Assembly (NCBI GenBank): GCA_028140145.1
Contig: JAOIOC010000005.1
Location: forward strand, 1-64,000
From: SAR86 cluster bacterium
GTDB lineage: Bacteria; Pseudomonadota; Gammaproteobacteria; Magnimaribacterales; AG-339-G14
DNA: 64,000 bases
Direction: 5' to 3'
In this document: positions 1 through 10,381 of the stretch, one piece after another
Layout of the letters: the number at the start of each line of letters is the position of its first letter
Numbering within the stretch: position 1 is the first letter of the stretch
Translations under genes and position numbers: made by a program
Notes under the pieces: generated by a model
Seen by the model: only the letters and a program-made list of their open reading frames with translations
Databases searched by the model: none
What the model was told of the DNA's origin: nothing

Positions 1-143
1 CTAAAAAATTTTTCATAATTCATTTACTACCTACCATTTAATTCAGCTTGCTTTATAAGACGAATTGGTGAGAACTATAACACATCAGAACTTCTTCCAA
101 CATTCGGGTATCATTGTGTTTTTGTTAAGAACAAACAGTTATA
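1..143. other. Upstream region of haem operon; possible edge of a divergent gene
   Basis: No complete gene is visible here. On the minus strand two ATG codons (at 23-21 and 16-14) open frames that run off the left edge, so the first codons of a divergent gene could lie here; only 5-7 codons are visible and no product can be named. In many gammaproteobacteria argH is divergent from hemC, but the visible residues do not resemble the usual ArgH start. On the plus strand a weak -10-like TATCAT at 109-114 could serve hemC. Confidence 0.2.
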
Positions 144-1640
144 TTGAATACTATTAGAATACTTTCAAGAAATAGCAGTCTGGCTAAAATACAAGCTCAT
201 CTGGTTGCAGATGAGATCAAAAAAAAATTTCCTAACATCAATGTCACTCATTCATATAGAGATACCAAGGGCGACATAGATTTATCAACTCCTTTAAGCA
301 AAATGCCTGAACAAGGAGTTTTTACATCAGATTTGAGAGATGCTCTTTTAAATGATGAGGCCGACATGGTTGTTCACTCATGGAAAGACTTGCCTATCGA
401 AATGCCAAAAGGCACTGATATTGTCTCAACACTTGCTAGATCTGACAGTAGGGATATTCTTTTTTTTAAAAAGAACTCAATTAAAAAAAAATCTTTAAAG
501 ATCTATTCATCTTCTCCACGAAGAGAGAGAAACCTTTCTATATCGTTGCCTGATTTATTGCCGTGGAAAACCTCTAAGATTGAATTTCATCCTATCAGAG
601 GAAACATTCAAACTAGACTTTCTAAATTTTTGAACGATTCATTGGACGGAGTAGTTATTGCCAAAGCAGCTATTGACAGACTTGCTAGGGATGAGGATTT
701 TGTAAAGCTTTATAAAAAGAATTCTGATTCATTTTCTTGGATGATACTACCAAATTCAATCAATCCTTGTGCTCCAGGTCAGGGTGCTCTTGCTATTGAA
801 GTTGCAGAAAACAATGATTTTGCAAATTCTATTGCAGCCTCTATCAACGATGGAAGTACTTTTGAAGCAGTATCTAGAGAGAGAAAAATTCTTTCTCAAC
901 ATGGAGGAGGATGTCATCAAAAAATAGGCGTATCAATAAGAAAGATTAATTTAGGCGAGATAATCAACATCATCGGTCTAACAGAAGAAGGCGTTGAATT
1001 AAAAGAAAGCACTTTTAATCGGATACCAAAGCTAAATGTTGAACAAAAGGTAAATAAGAATGCAATTTTTCCAGAAGAAAAAGCAGAGAGTGTTTTTTTT
1101 AAGCGCAAATTTATTAGAACAACTATAAAAAAAATAGAAGCAATGGAGAACAAAGGAATTTTTATTTCCAGACAAGATGCTTTGTTGGATGGAATTAGAA
1201 TTAACGCATCAAATATTTTGTGGACAGGTGGAGTTGAAACTTGGAAAAAACTTGCAGCGAAAGGTTACTGGATAAATGGCACATCAGACAGTTTAGGAAA
1301 AAATAATGAACCGCCTTGTAGTTTATTTGATGATTTAGATTGGTTGAATTTTACGCATGATAGAAACCAAGAAAAAAGTTCAATGGAAAAATTCATCTCA
1401 TACGAACTGATACCAAAAGAAGATGAAATAAAAATAAGGGATAAAGAATATTTTTATTGGATGAGCGGAAGTGCTTTTGAATATGCGCTTGAATTATATC
1501 CTAATATTATCGAAGCTAATCATGCATGCGGTTTAGGGGCAAGCTATGACATAATTGACCGCCAAATTTCGGGAAAAGTTGTACCTTTTCTAAATTACGA
1601 AGATTGGAAACATCAAATAACTGCTAATACAGATGAATAG
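144..1640 (+). CDS. hemC: Hydroxymethylbilane synthase (porphobilinogen deaminase) with C-terminal HemD-like extension
   Basis: Polymerises four porphobilinogens into hydroxymethylbilane, in the cytoplasm. The catalytic segment HSWKD (79-83, Asp82) and the dipyrromethane-cofactor cysteine in GGGCHQ (Cys257) are present, as are PIRGN and the CAPGQGALAIE motif. The protein is 498 residues against about 310 for normal HemC. Residues 336-498 form an extra domain that opens with GIFISR and includes WMSGSAFEYAL, reminiscent of the two halves of uroporphyrinogen-III synthase (HemD), though shorter than a full HemD of about 250 residues. There is no separate hemD in the operon, so the tail may supply that activity; this is inference. 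The start is TTG at 144 with no clear ribosome-binding site. The 3' end overlaps hemB by 8 nt. Confidence 0.9.
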   Translation: MNTIRILSRNSSLAKIQAHLVADEIKKKFPNINVTHSYRDTKGDIDLSTPLSKMPEQGVFTSDLRDALLNDEADMVVHSWKDLPIEMPKGTDIVSTLARSDSRDILFFKKNSIKKKSLKIYSSSPRRERNLSISLPDLLPWKTSKIEFHPIRGNIQTRLSKFLNDSLDGVVIAKAAIDRLARDEDFVKLYKKNSDSFSWMILPNSINPCAPGQGALAIEVAENNDFANSIAASINDGSTFEAVSRERKILSQHGGGCHQKIGVSIRKINLGEIINIIGLTEEGVELKESTFNRIPKLNVEQKVNKNAIFPEEKAESVFFKRKFIRTTIKKIEAMENKGIFISRQDALLDGIRINASNILWTGGVETWKKLAAKGYWINGTSDSLGKNNEPPCSLFDDLDWLNFTHDRNQEKSSMEKFISYELIPKEDEIKIRDKEYFYWMSGSAFEYALELYPNIIEANHACGLGASYDIIDRQISGKVVPFLNYEDWKHQITANTDE

Positions 1641-2622
1641 AAAATTTCCAGATACTAGATTGCGAAGGTTACGCGGTAATCCGTCACTGCTAAAAATAAC
1701 TGCAGAAACCAACCTAACAGTCGACGATTTAATACAACCTATCTTTGTCAAGGAAGGGATTAAAAAAGCTGAAGCAATTGAATCGATGCCAAACGTAAAC
1801 AGATACTCAAAGGAAGGTGTGATTGATTACTGCAAAAGCTTAATGGATCTGGGAATAAAAGCTGTCGCTCTTTTCCCTGTGATAGATTCTAAAAAAAAGG
1901 ATTTAGAGGGTATCGAAGCATTTAATCGAAAAAACTTAATATGCGGGACAGTCGAGTCGATTAAAAAAAAGATTCCAGAATTAGTTCTTATTGTAGATGT
2001 TGCCCTTGATCCCTATACCGTGCATGGTCACGATGGAATATTGGACAAAAAAGATTACGTTGATAATGACAAAACAGTCGAAGTATTAAAAAAGCAAGCC
2101 TTAGTTCTAGCAGATGCGGGAGCAGATGTAATAGCACCTTCAGATATGATGGATGGGAGAATTGGTGCTATTAGAAAAGAGCTTGAGCTAAATAATTTTT
2201 TTAACACAGTAATTCTTTCTTACGCTGCAAAATACAGTTCAAAATTTTATGGTCCCTTCAGAGAAGCTGTTCAGTCATCATCTAATTTAGGCAAAGGAAA
2301 TAAAGATTCTTATCAAATGTCGCCTCATAATATTAATGAAGCTCTACATGAAGTTGAGATGGATCTTAATGAAGGAGCAGATGCTGTAATGGTAAAACCT
2401 GGCATGCCTTACTTGGATGTAATACGTGCGGTAAAAGAAAAATTCAAAGTACCAACATTTGCTTATCAAGTATCAGGTGAATACTCAATGTTGAAAGGTG
2501 CAATTGAAAAAGGGTGGTTACAGGAAGAAGTTTTGATGGAAGTTTTACATTCTTTCAAAAGAGCAGGCTCTGACTGCATACTGACTTATGCCGCAGAAGA
2601 AGTTGCACAGAAATTGAGCTGA
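1633..2622 (+). CDS. hemB: Delta-aminolevulinic acid dehydratase (porphobilinogen synthase)
   Basis: Condenses two 5-aminolevulinates to porphobilinogen. The Schiff-base lysines are visible as Lys200 (in YAAKYSS) and Lys255 (in VMVKPGMPY). The metal-site segment at 122-134 reads DVALDPYTVHGHD: the three zinc cysteines of the E. coli type are replaced by Ala/Asp, as in the Pseudomonas-type magnesium enzymes, so this is predicted to be zinc-independent. Length 329 matches the family. It overlaps hemC by 8 nt and lies 3 nt before hemE, so it is the second gene of the operon and translation is probably coupled. Confidence 0.96.
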   Translation: MNRKFPDTRLRRLRGNPSLLKITAETNLTVDDLIQPIFVKEGIKKAEAIESMPNVNRYSKEGVIDYCKSLMDLGIKAVALFPVIDSKKKDLEGIEAFNRKNLICGTVESIKKKIPELVLIVDVALDPYTVHGHDGILDKKDYVDNDKTVEVLKKQALVLADAGADVIAPSDMMDGRIGAIRKELELNNFFNTVILSYAAKYSSKFYGPFREAVQSSSNLGKGNKDSYQMSPHNINEALHEVEMDLNEGADAVMVKPGMPYLDVIRAVKEKFKVPTFAYQVSGEYSMLKGAIEKGWLQEEVLMEVLHSFKRAGSDCILTYAAEEVAQKLS

Positions 2623-2625
2623 ATC

Positions 2626-3648
2626 ATGCCCAATTATAAATTTGAAAATGCTTTAGCAAGGAAACCTCAATCCTGTCCTCCAATATGGTTCATGCGACAG
2701 GCAGGGAGATATCATAAACACTATCAGTCTCTTCGCAAAAAACATTCTTTTGAAGAGCTATGTAAAAAGCCTGAGTTAGCTGCAGAAACTGCTTTAGGAC
2801 CAATTGAGGATTTTGACTTCGATGTTGCAATTCTTTTTAGCGACATTTTGTGGCCGTTACAAGCAATGGGGATGAATTTAGTATTTGATCCAGGGCCAAA
2901 ATTTGAGGATATTCTCACTGAGCAAAATTTTAAAAAACTACTAAATAAAAAAGATCTCAGATTTATGGAGTTTCAATCGGAAGCCCTACGGTTAACTAAG
3001 GAAAAATTAGGTCACGATAAATCGCTAATTGGTTTTGTGGGAGGCCCCTGGACAGTTCTCTCCTTTGGCATGGGGGCTAATAAATTAGGGAGTAATTCTA
3101 TAAGCCTTACAAGAGAAAAAAATTTCATGCTGGATGAGTTTATTATTCCTTTTCTACAAAAAAATATTTCAATGCAAATTGAAGCAGGGGCAGAAACTGT
3201 AATGATTTTTGATTCTTCAGCACATCAGTTAGATGATAAAGATTTTTCATCATATTTAGAAAAGGTAATAGAAAATATGATTAAACCTTTCGAACAAAAA
3301 GTTGGCTACTATGCGAAAGATGAAGTTGATTACAATTGCATTATTTCCCATGCCAATAATAACGAAAACTCTTTTGCAGGAATTGGTATAGATTCACAAA
3401 CTTCATTGCAAGAAACACTAACAAAGGTTGATCATGGATTTGTGCAAGGAAATTTTGATGAATTAAAAATTCTTGCTGATTCTAATGAGTTTCATCAAGC
3501 ACTAGATCATTTCATTGAAGGCATGCTTGCATTGAGCCAAGACGAGAGGGTCGGTTGGGTTTGTGGTTTAGGACATGGAATTAATAAAGACACACCTGAA
3601 AAACATGTAAAACATTTTGTCAGTCAAATAAGGCAGGCTTTCAAATGA
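2626..3648 (+). CDS. hemE: Uroporphyrinogen decarboxylase
   Basis: Removes four acetate carboxyls from uroporphyrinogen III to give coproporphyrinogen III. The N-terminal signature PIWFMRQAGRY (19-29) contains both substrate-binding arginines, and Asp73 in FSDILWP is the conserved catalytic aspartate. A C-terminal GLGHGI motif (around 314-319) is also present. Length 340 against about 350 for the family. It starts 3 nt after hemB and its stop overlaps the hemH start (ATGA), so it sits firmly inside the operon. Confidence 0.96.
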   Translation: MPNYKFENALARKPQSCPPIWFMRQAGRYHKHYQSLRKKHSFEELCKKPELAAETALGPIEDFDFDVAILFSDILWPLQAMGMNLVFDPGPKFEDILTEQNFKKLLNKKDLRFMEFQSEALRLTKEKLGHDKSLIGFVGGPWTVLSFGMGANKLGSNSISLTREKNFMLDEFIIPFLQKNISMQIEAGAETVMIFDSSAHQLDDKDFSSYLEKVIENMIKPFEQKVGYYAKDEVDYNCIISHANNNENSFAGIGIDSQTSLQETLTKVDHGFVQGNFDELKILADSNEFHQALDHFIEGMLALSQDERVGWVCGLGHGINKDTPEKHVKHFVSQIRQAFK

Positions 3649-4637
3649 AATTTAAAGGAGAACAAAATTTTCAGCATGAAAATGAGCAAAAAAAAGGAGT
3701 GCTTATTGCTTACTTAGGAACACCTGACTCTCCAGATGTATTAAGCGTAAGAAGGTACCTTAAAGAGTTTCTATCTGATCCTAGAATTATTGAAGTGCCA
3801 AAAATAATTTGGTGGTTTATCTTAAACATTTTTATTTTAAATTTTAGATCGTTCAACTCAGCTAGGTTATACAAGTCAATATGGACTGATGGAGGATCGC
3901 CTTTATTAGTCAATTGCCTCAAGATAAAAGACAAGGTTCAAAAATCTCTACCATCAAATTATCAAGTAGCGCTTGGGATGAGGTATGGAAACCCGAGCAT
4001 TAAAAGCGCTCTCAATGAATTAAAAGAAGCAAACTGCAGAGATATTGAGGTAATCACTCTTTTCCCTCATTACTCAGCAACAACTGTTGGGAGTATTTTT
4101 GATGCAGTATCGACAGAAATTAAATCATGGAGATGGGTGCCAAGTGTAAAATTTCTAAATAGCTACCACGATAATCCATTGCTGATTGAAATCTTGTCTA
4201 AAAGGATAAAAAAAAGTTTTGAATCTCAGGGTAAACCAGACAAATTAGTATTTTCCTATCACTCTATACCGAAGAAATATTTTGATTCAGGAGATCCCTA
4301 TCATTGCCTATGCCAAAAAACCTCTAGATTGATTGCAGAAAAACTTTCTTTGGATGAGAAAGATTACATCACAGCTTTTCAGTCTAGATTTGGTCCATCT
4401 GAATGGTTGAAACCTTATACGAGCGAAACAATGAAATCTCTTCCCAAAGAGGGCATAAAATCAGTTCAGGTAGTATCTCCAGGTTTTGGTGTAGATAACT
4501 TAGAAACTTTGCAGGAAATTGATATAGAGAATAAAGAATATTTTGAGGATGCTGGTGGAGAAAATTTTCATTATATCCCTTGCCTCAATGACGATGATGA
4601 TCACGTTGAATTCCTTATCAGTTTAATTGGTAAATAA
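3645..4637 (+). CDS. hemH: Ferrochelatase
   Basis: Inserts ferrous iron into protoporphyrin IX to make haem. The metal-site histidine is His206 (in SYHSIPKKY) and the conserved glutamate is Glu287 (in VDNLETLQE); FQSRFGPSEWLKPYT is the characteristic central motif. Length 330. The annotated ATG overlaps the hemE stop in ATGA; a second ATG about 30 nt downstream follows an AAAGGAG stretch and could also be used. Placing ferrochelatase, the last step, before hemF and hemJ shows that gene order does not follow pathway order. Confidence 0.95.
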   Translation: MKFKGEQNFQHENEQKKGVLIAYLGTPDSPDVLSVRRYLKEFLSDPRIIEVPKIIWWFILNIFILNFRSFNSARLYKSIWTDGGSPLLVNCLKIKDKVQKSLPSNYQVALGMRYGNPSIKSALNELKEANCRDIEVITLFPHYSATTVGSIFDAVSTEIKSWRWVPSVKFLNSYHDNPLLIEILSKRIKKSFESQGKPDKLVFSYHSIPKKYFDSGDPYHCLCQKTSRLIAEKLSLDEKDYITAFQSRFGPSEWLKPYTSETMKSLPKEGIKSVQVVSPGFGVDNLETLQEIDIENKEYFEDAGGENFHYIPCLNDDDDHVEFLISLIGK

Positions 4638-4639
4638 TA

Positions 4640-5458
4640 TTGGAAATCAAAGAAAAAAAAGAATTGGCTTCAAATTGGTTTCGAGACTTAAGAGATACCT
4701 TTTGCTCTTCATTTGAATCAATTGAGGGTAATAAATATAGCTTTGAAAGAAAATCATGGCCCCACAGACACTCCGGTGGTGGCGAAATGAGCATCATGAA
4801 AGGCGAGGTGTTTGAAAAAGTTGGAGTAAACATTTCAACTGTCTCAGGTAAGTTTCAAGAAGATTTTAGAGGACAAATAAAGGGCACAGAACAATCTCCA
4901 GAATATTATGCAACTGGAATAAGCCTAGTTGCGCACATGAATTCACCAAAAATTCCTGCATTTCATTTCAATACAAGATTTCTTGTTACAGGAGAATCTT
5001 GGTTTGGAGGTGGGGCAGACTTAACTCCAACCCTGTCCGATAAAGAGGCAGTTGATCTATTCCATAATCATATGAAAGATGCTTGTAGCGACTATAAAAA
5101 GGATGCCTATGAGGAATACAAAAAAAATTGTGATGAATATTTTTACTTGGGCCATAGAGAAGAACCTAGAGGAGCTGGAGGGATTTTCTTTGATCACATT
5201 AATTCAAATGACTGGGAAAGAGACTTTGATTTTATAAAACAAGTCGGCAAATCTACTCATCAAGTTATTACACAAATTGTAGAAAGTAAAAAAGACCATT
5301 CTTGGACTGAAGAGGAGAAAAATTTACAACTTATAAAAAGAGGAAGATACGTTGAATTTAATTTAATCTGGGATAGGGGAACTTTATTTGGATTAAAAAC
5401 TGGTGGCTCGACTGAAGCAATTCTGATGTCAATGCCTCCAACAGCAAAGTGGGATTGA
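4640..5458 (+). CDS. hemF: Oxygen-dependent coproporphyrinogen III oxidase, clipped C terminus
   Basis: Oxidative decarboxylation of coproporphyrinogen III to protoporphyrinogen IX using O2. Clear family motifs are RHSGGGEMS (43-51), VAHMNSPKIPAFHFNTRF (97-114), WFGGGADLTP (121-130) and HREEPRGAGGIFFDH. The protein ends at SMPPTAKWD, residue 272, whereas typical HemF (about 300 residues) continues roughly 25 residues with a segment ending in a conserved RDW-type tail. The three frames after the stop show no lost continuation, so this is a genuine short form rather than a frameshift. The start is TTG at 4640, 2 nt after hemH, with no clear ribosome-binding site. The oxygen-dependent enzyme implies aerobic growth. 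Confidence 0.92.
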   Translation: MEIKEKKELASNWFRDLRDTFCSSFESIEGNKYSFERKSWPHRHSGGGEMSIMKGEVFEKVGVNISTVSGKFQEDFRGQIKGTEQSPEYYATGISLVAHMNSPKIPAFHFNTRFLVTGESWFGGGADLTPTLSDKEAVDLFHNHMKDACSDYKKDAYEEYKKNCDEYFYLGHREEPRGAGGIFFDHINSNDWERDFDFIKQVGKSTHQVITQIVESKKDHSWTEEEKNLQLIKRGRYVEFNLIWDRGTLFGLKTGGSTEAILMSMPPTAKWD

Positions 5459-5874
5459 TGTTTTATCTCAGTTTGAAAGTTATTCATATCTTTTCAGTAA
5501 TTTCATGGATGGTAGTGCTACTTTATCTGCCAAGATTGTTTGTCTATCACCAAAAACATATTGATAAAGAAGAAGTCGGAACAGTTTTTAAAGTCATGGA
5601 AACAAATTTGATAAGAATAGGTCACGTTGCCTTTATCGCAACTTGGCTATCAGGGGGTCTCCTGATTTCTTATTCAGGAATGGGAGAGTGGCTCATAATT
5701 AAAATATTCTTGGTGTTACTTATGACCTTTTTGTATGGATTTCTTATTCTTTCAGCTCAAAATTTCAAAATGAATCGAAACAAAAGAAGTGAGCTGTTCT
5801 TTAGAATAATTAATGAAGCGCCGGCAGTACTCCTGATAGGAATTCTTATTTTGGTGATTTTTAAGCCCTTTTAA
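5458..5874 (+). CDS. hemJ: Protoporphyrinogen IX oxidase HemJ
   Basis: Small membrane protein that oxidises protoporphyrinogen IX to protoporphyrin IX, the penultimate step of haem synthesis. It has about four membrane segments in 138 residues. His10 (in KVIHIFSV), YLPRLF (23-28), Lys82 (in IIKIFLV) and the end NEAPAVLLIGILILVIFKPF-type tail are diagnostic of HemJ. The start is ATG at 5458, overlapping the hemF stop by one base (TGATG); an upstream in-frame GTG at 5449 is less likely. It closes the haem operon, and no hemG or hemY is seen. Confidence 0.93.
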   Translation: MFYLSLKVIHIFSVISWMVVLLYLPRLFVYHQKHIDKEEVGTVFKVMETNLIRIGHVAFIATWLSGGLLISYSGMGEWLIIKIFLVLLMTFLYGFLILSAQNFKMNRNKRSELFFRIINEAPAVLLIGILILVIFKPF

Positions 5875-5907
5875 TTATTTTCCTAATCTTTCATTTTTTT
5901 CTTCGTT

Positions 5908-5913
5908 TATAAT
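5908..5913 (+). promoter_or_regulatory. -10 box of coaD, placed for leaderless transcription
   Basis: A perfect TATAAT ends 6 nt before the coaD ATG at 5920. With the usual spacing the transcript would begin on the A of the start codon. No Shine-Dalgarno sequence is present and no good -35 box is seen, so the call rests on the -10 match and its position. Confidence 0.5.
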
Positions 5914-5919
5914 ACATAA

Positions 5920-6399
5920 ATGCAGAGAGCAGTTTATCCAGGTACTTTTGATCCTATGACTATGGGTCACGTTGACTTAGTTAAAAGGGCAAGCAAGTTA
6001 TTTGATTCAGTAATAATTGCAATTGCTTCCAGCGATTCGAAGAAACCTATGTTTTCTCTTGAAGAAAGGATCGAGATAGGAAATAAAATATTTGCTGACG
6101 ATCCTAAGGTTGAAGTGGTTGGTTTTTCTGGATTATTAGTCAACTTTGCTAAAGAAAACGATGCGAATATTTTGATCAGAGGTTTAAGGGTAGTGGCTGA
6201 CTTTGAATACGAATTTCAATTAGCCAACATGAATAGGGCAATGAGTCCTGATATTGAGAGCGTATTCCTCACTCCCAAAGAAGAATACTCTTATATTTCA
6301 TCAAGTTTAGTAAAAGAAATCGCTACGATGGGCGGAGATGTAACAAGGTTTGTCGACCCAGTGACTTTAGAAGCCCTTAATCAGAAGATCAAAAATTAG
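5920..6399 (+). CDS. coaD: Phosphopantetheine adenylyltransferase
   Basis: Transfers AMP from ATP to 4'-phosphopantetheine, the fourth step of coenzyme A synthesis. It belongs to the nucleotidylyltransferase superfamily: [14 protein letters not shown] (4-17) carries the TxGH nucleotide motif and [10 protein letters not shown] is the C-terminal ISSS-type motif. Length 159 is normal. It is followed by a tail-to-tail 4-nt overlap with mutM, the two stops being shared in TTAG. Confidence 0.96.
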   Translation: MQRAVYPGTFDPMTMGHVDLVKRASKLFDSVIIAIASSDSKKPMFSLEERIEIGNKIFADDPKVEVVGFSGLLVNFAKENDANILIRGLRVVADFEYEFQLANMNRAMSPDIESVFLTPKEEYSYISSSLVKEIATMGGDVTRFVDPVTLEALNQKIKN

Positions 6400-7208
6400 C
6401 GCTGACAATTTGAGCAGAAGACTGTACTTCTGTTGCTCATTCTAATTTCTTTTAAAGTTTTTCCGCACCTAAGACATTCTTCGTTTCCTCTTCCGTATAC
6501 CTTTAATTCAATCTTAAAGTAACCTGGAGCGCTGTCAGGATTCAAATAATCTCTCAAAGTTGTACCTCCAGCCTTAATAGCTTTCTTTAAAACTTTCTTT
6601 ACCGAGGCAACTAAAGCTTTGGCTTCTTTTTTTGTAATCCTACTGGCTTTTTTTGTTGGTCTTATGTGCGAATCAAATAAGGCTTCGCAAGCATAAATAT
6701 TTCCGATACCAACCACAATCCTTGAATTCATTATCAAAGCCTTAATTGGAACTTTTCTTCCTCTAGATATTTCATAGAGGAAGGTTTCATTAAAAGCATC
6801 AGATAATGGTTCTGGCCCAAGTGATTTGATAAGAAAATGATTTTTAAAATCTTTAGTATAGTGAATTGAGCCAAATCGTCTTGGATCTGTGTATCTAAGT
6901 ATCATTCCATTTTCAAAACATAAATCCCAATGATCGTGTTTTTCTGGGGTTAAATTGTTGGACAAGTATCTTAGACTCCCCGACATGCCTAGGTGAATTA
7001 AAAGATACTCTGATCCTAAATCAACAATCAAATATTTTGCTCTTCTTGAAAGAGAAGAAACGCTTTTGGAAATTAGTTTCTTTGATAAGTTCGATGGAAC
7101 CGGCCAACGAAGATTTTTATTCCTTAATTCAAAAGTCTTTATCCGACTTTTTTCTAGTTTAGGTTTGAGAGCTCTGACCGTAGTTTCAACTTCTGGTAAT
7201 TCAGGCAT
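6396..7208 (-). CDS. mutM: Formamidopyrimidine-DNA glycosylase
   Basis: Base-excision repair enzyme removing 8-oxoguanine and formamidopyrimidines. The mature N terminus PELPEVETT gives the catalytic Pro2 and Glu3, Lys58 lies in RRAKYL, the helix-two-turn-helix region includes GNIYACEAL, and the C-terminal zinc finger has cysteines at 245, 248, 265 and 268. Length 270 is standard. It begins 3 nt after the TolC-type gene in the same direction, so the two are probably cotranscribed. Confidence 0.96.
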   Translation of the reverse strand: MPELPEVETTVRALKPKLEKSRIKTFELRNKNLRWPVPSNLSKKLISKSVSSLSRRAKYLIVDLGSEYLLIHLGMSGSLRYLSNNLTPEKHDHWDLCFENGMILRYTDPRRFGSIHYTKDFKNHFLIKSLGPEPLSDAFNETFLYEISRGRKVPIKALIMNSRIVVGIGNIYACEALFDSHIRPTKKASRITKKEAKALVASVKKVLKKAIKAGGTTLRDYLNPDSAPGYFKIELKVYGRGNEECLRCGKTLKEIRMSNRSTVFCSNCQR

Positions 7209-7211
7209 GAA

Positions 7212-8525
7212 TTAATTCATAAACTCATCTAGGTTATAAAGATCCTGCGGTGAAAGAGTGCCTGCAGAAAGTTTTAAACCAAAATCGGAGAGGATAAAGT
7301 CGTATTTCGCAGAAGCGTAATCTCTCTCAGCAGCAAAAACATTTCTTTGAGCATTCAAAAGGTCAATTATATTTCTTGTATTTGCTTCAAAGCCATACTC
7401 TGTCGCAATTAAAGCTGATTCAGCTGATTTGAAAGCTTGTTCTCGCGCTTGGACATTAGCTTTTGCAGTTAAGAGAGATGAGTGTTTTGATTTTATGTCC
7501 TGAATAACACTTCTTGTAGTGAATTTGGTTTGTTCTTTTGCCTTATCATAATTGGCATATGCCTCTCTTCTTTTTGAATGCGCGATACCGCCTGCAACAA
7601 GCGGCCAGCTAAATTGTATTGAATAATTATTTGATTCTGTTTCTAAACCCAAGAGAGGGTTTTCAATAAAGCCACCGAATCTTCCTTGATAAGAGGTACT
7701 ACTATTGAGAGTTCCAACTAGATCAATATTTGGGATATGACCACCAATGCTCGCCTTTGCGTTGTTGTGAGCAGCCCTTTCAGATAGCTTAGCACTTTTC
7801 AAAACATTACTATTTACGAGACCAATTCTTACCCATTCATCTTGATCATCAACTAATACTTTACCGAATGGATAATCCAATAAATCAGATATCTCAGGGG
7901 CCTCGTTGACTAAGGCTATTAATATTTCTCTTGCAACTTCCAACTGACCTTCGGACGCAATCCTTGAAACTCTTGATAAATCATAGAAAGCTTGGGTTTC
8001 TTGAAAATCTGTAATTGGGGATATGTTTTCTTCAAACAATCTTTTTGCTCTATCTAATTGTTTTTTTAGAGCTCTTTCTTCTGATACCGCTGTCTCCAAG
8101 TTATTTTGAGCTTTTAACAAACCAAAATAAGCTTGCGCAACTCTAAAAATCATTTGCTGTTGAGACAAAAGAAATTGAGCAGCGGCACTTTCTGTCAAAG
8201 CCTTACCGCTGGCAAACTGAAACCACCTATCAACTCTAATAATCGGTTGACTCAACCTCAAGGAATAGCCAAATGAGTTATATTCATCTGTTTTATTATT
8301 ATCAATGAAGCTATTGTTCCAGGTAGTTGATGCACTGGTAGTAATTGATGGTAGAAGGCCAGCTAATGTTTGTTCTTTAATTTCTTTGTTAGCTCTAAAT
8401 GTTGCCTCTGCTATTTTTAATTGAGGATCTTCCTCCAAGGCAATTTCATATATTTCAGATAACGTTTTACTAAAAGCTGGTGCTGTTAAAAATAGTAAGA
8501 AAAAAGAAAAGATAAAAATTTTCAT
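7212..8525 (-). CDS. tolC: TolC-family outer membrane efflux protein
   Basis: Outer-membrane channel of tripartite efflux or type I secretion systems. It has a signal peptide (residues 1-19, ending in APAFS), then LSEIYEIALEEDPQL, the typical first helix of TolC proteins, and two internally repeated helical/beta halves rich in coiled-coil. The closing segment RNIIDLLNAQRNVFAAERDYA is highly characteristic. Length 437. No membrane-fusion protein or inner-membrane pump gene is adjacent, so it could serve several transporters. The symbol is given by family resemblance; a specific substrate cannot be assigned. Confidence 0.9.
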   Translation of the reverse strand: MKIFIFSFFLLFLTAPAFSKTLSEIYEIALEEDPQLKIAEATFRANKEIKEQTLAGLLPSITTSASTTWNNSFIDNNKTDEYNSFGYSLRLSQPIIRVDRWFQFASGKALTESAAAQFLLSQQQMIFRVAQAYFGLLKAQNNLETAVSEERALKKQLDRAKRLFEENISPITDFQETQAFYDLSRVSRIASEGQLEVAREILIALVNEAPEISDLLDYPFGKVLVDDQDEWVRIGLVNSNVLKSAKLSERAAHNNAKASIGGHIPNIDLVGTLNSSTSYQGRFGGFIENPLLGLETESNNYSIQFSWPLVAGGIAHSKRREAYANYDKAKEQTKFTTRSVIQDIKSKHSSLLTAKANVQAREQAFKSAESALIATEYGFEANTRNIIDLLNAQRNVFAAERDYASAKYDFILSDFGLKLSAGTLSPQDLYNLDEFMN

Positions 8526-8602
8526 TTTAAGAATATCTTGATATTTTTTTAAAAGTTATCTTCATAATAATTTTTTGAGAGGCATTATGCTATAAAATAT
8601 AG

Positions 8603-10369
<1,767 letters not shown>

Positions 10370-10381
10370 AGACAAGAAATA

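Noticed and set aside
5456..5487. Frameshift truncating hemF
   Set aside because: None of the three forward frames after the stop encodes the missing HemF tail, and the stop overlaps the hemJ start in a normal coupled arrangement.
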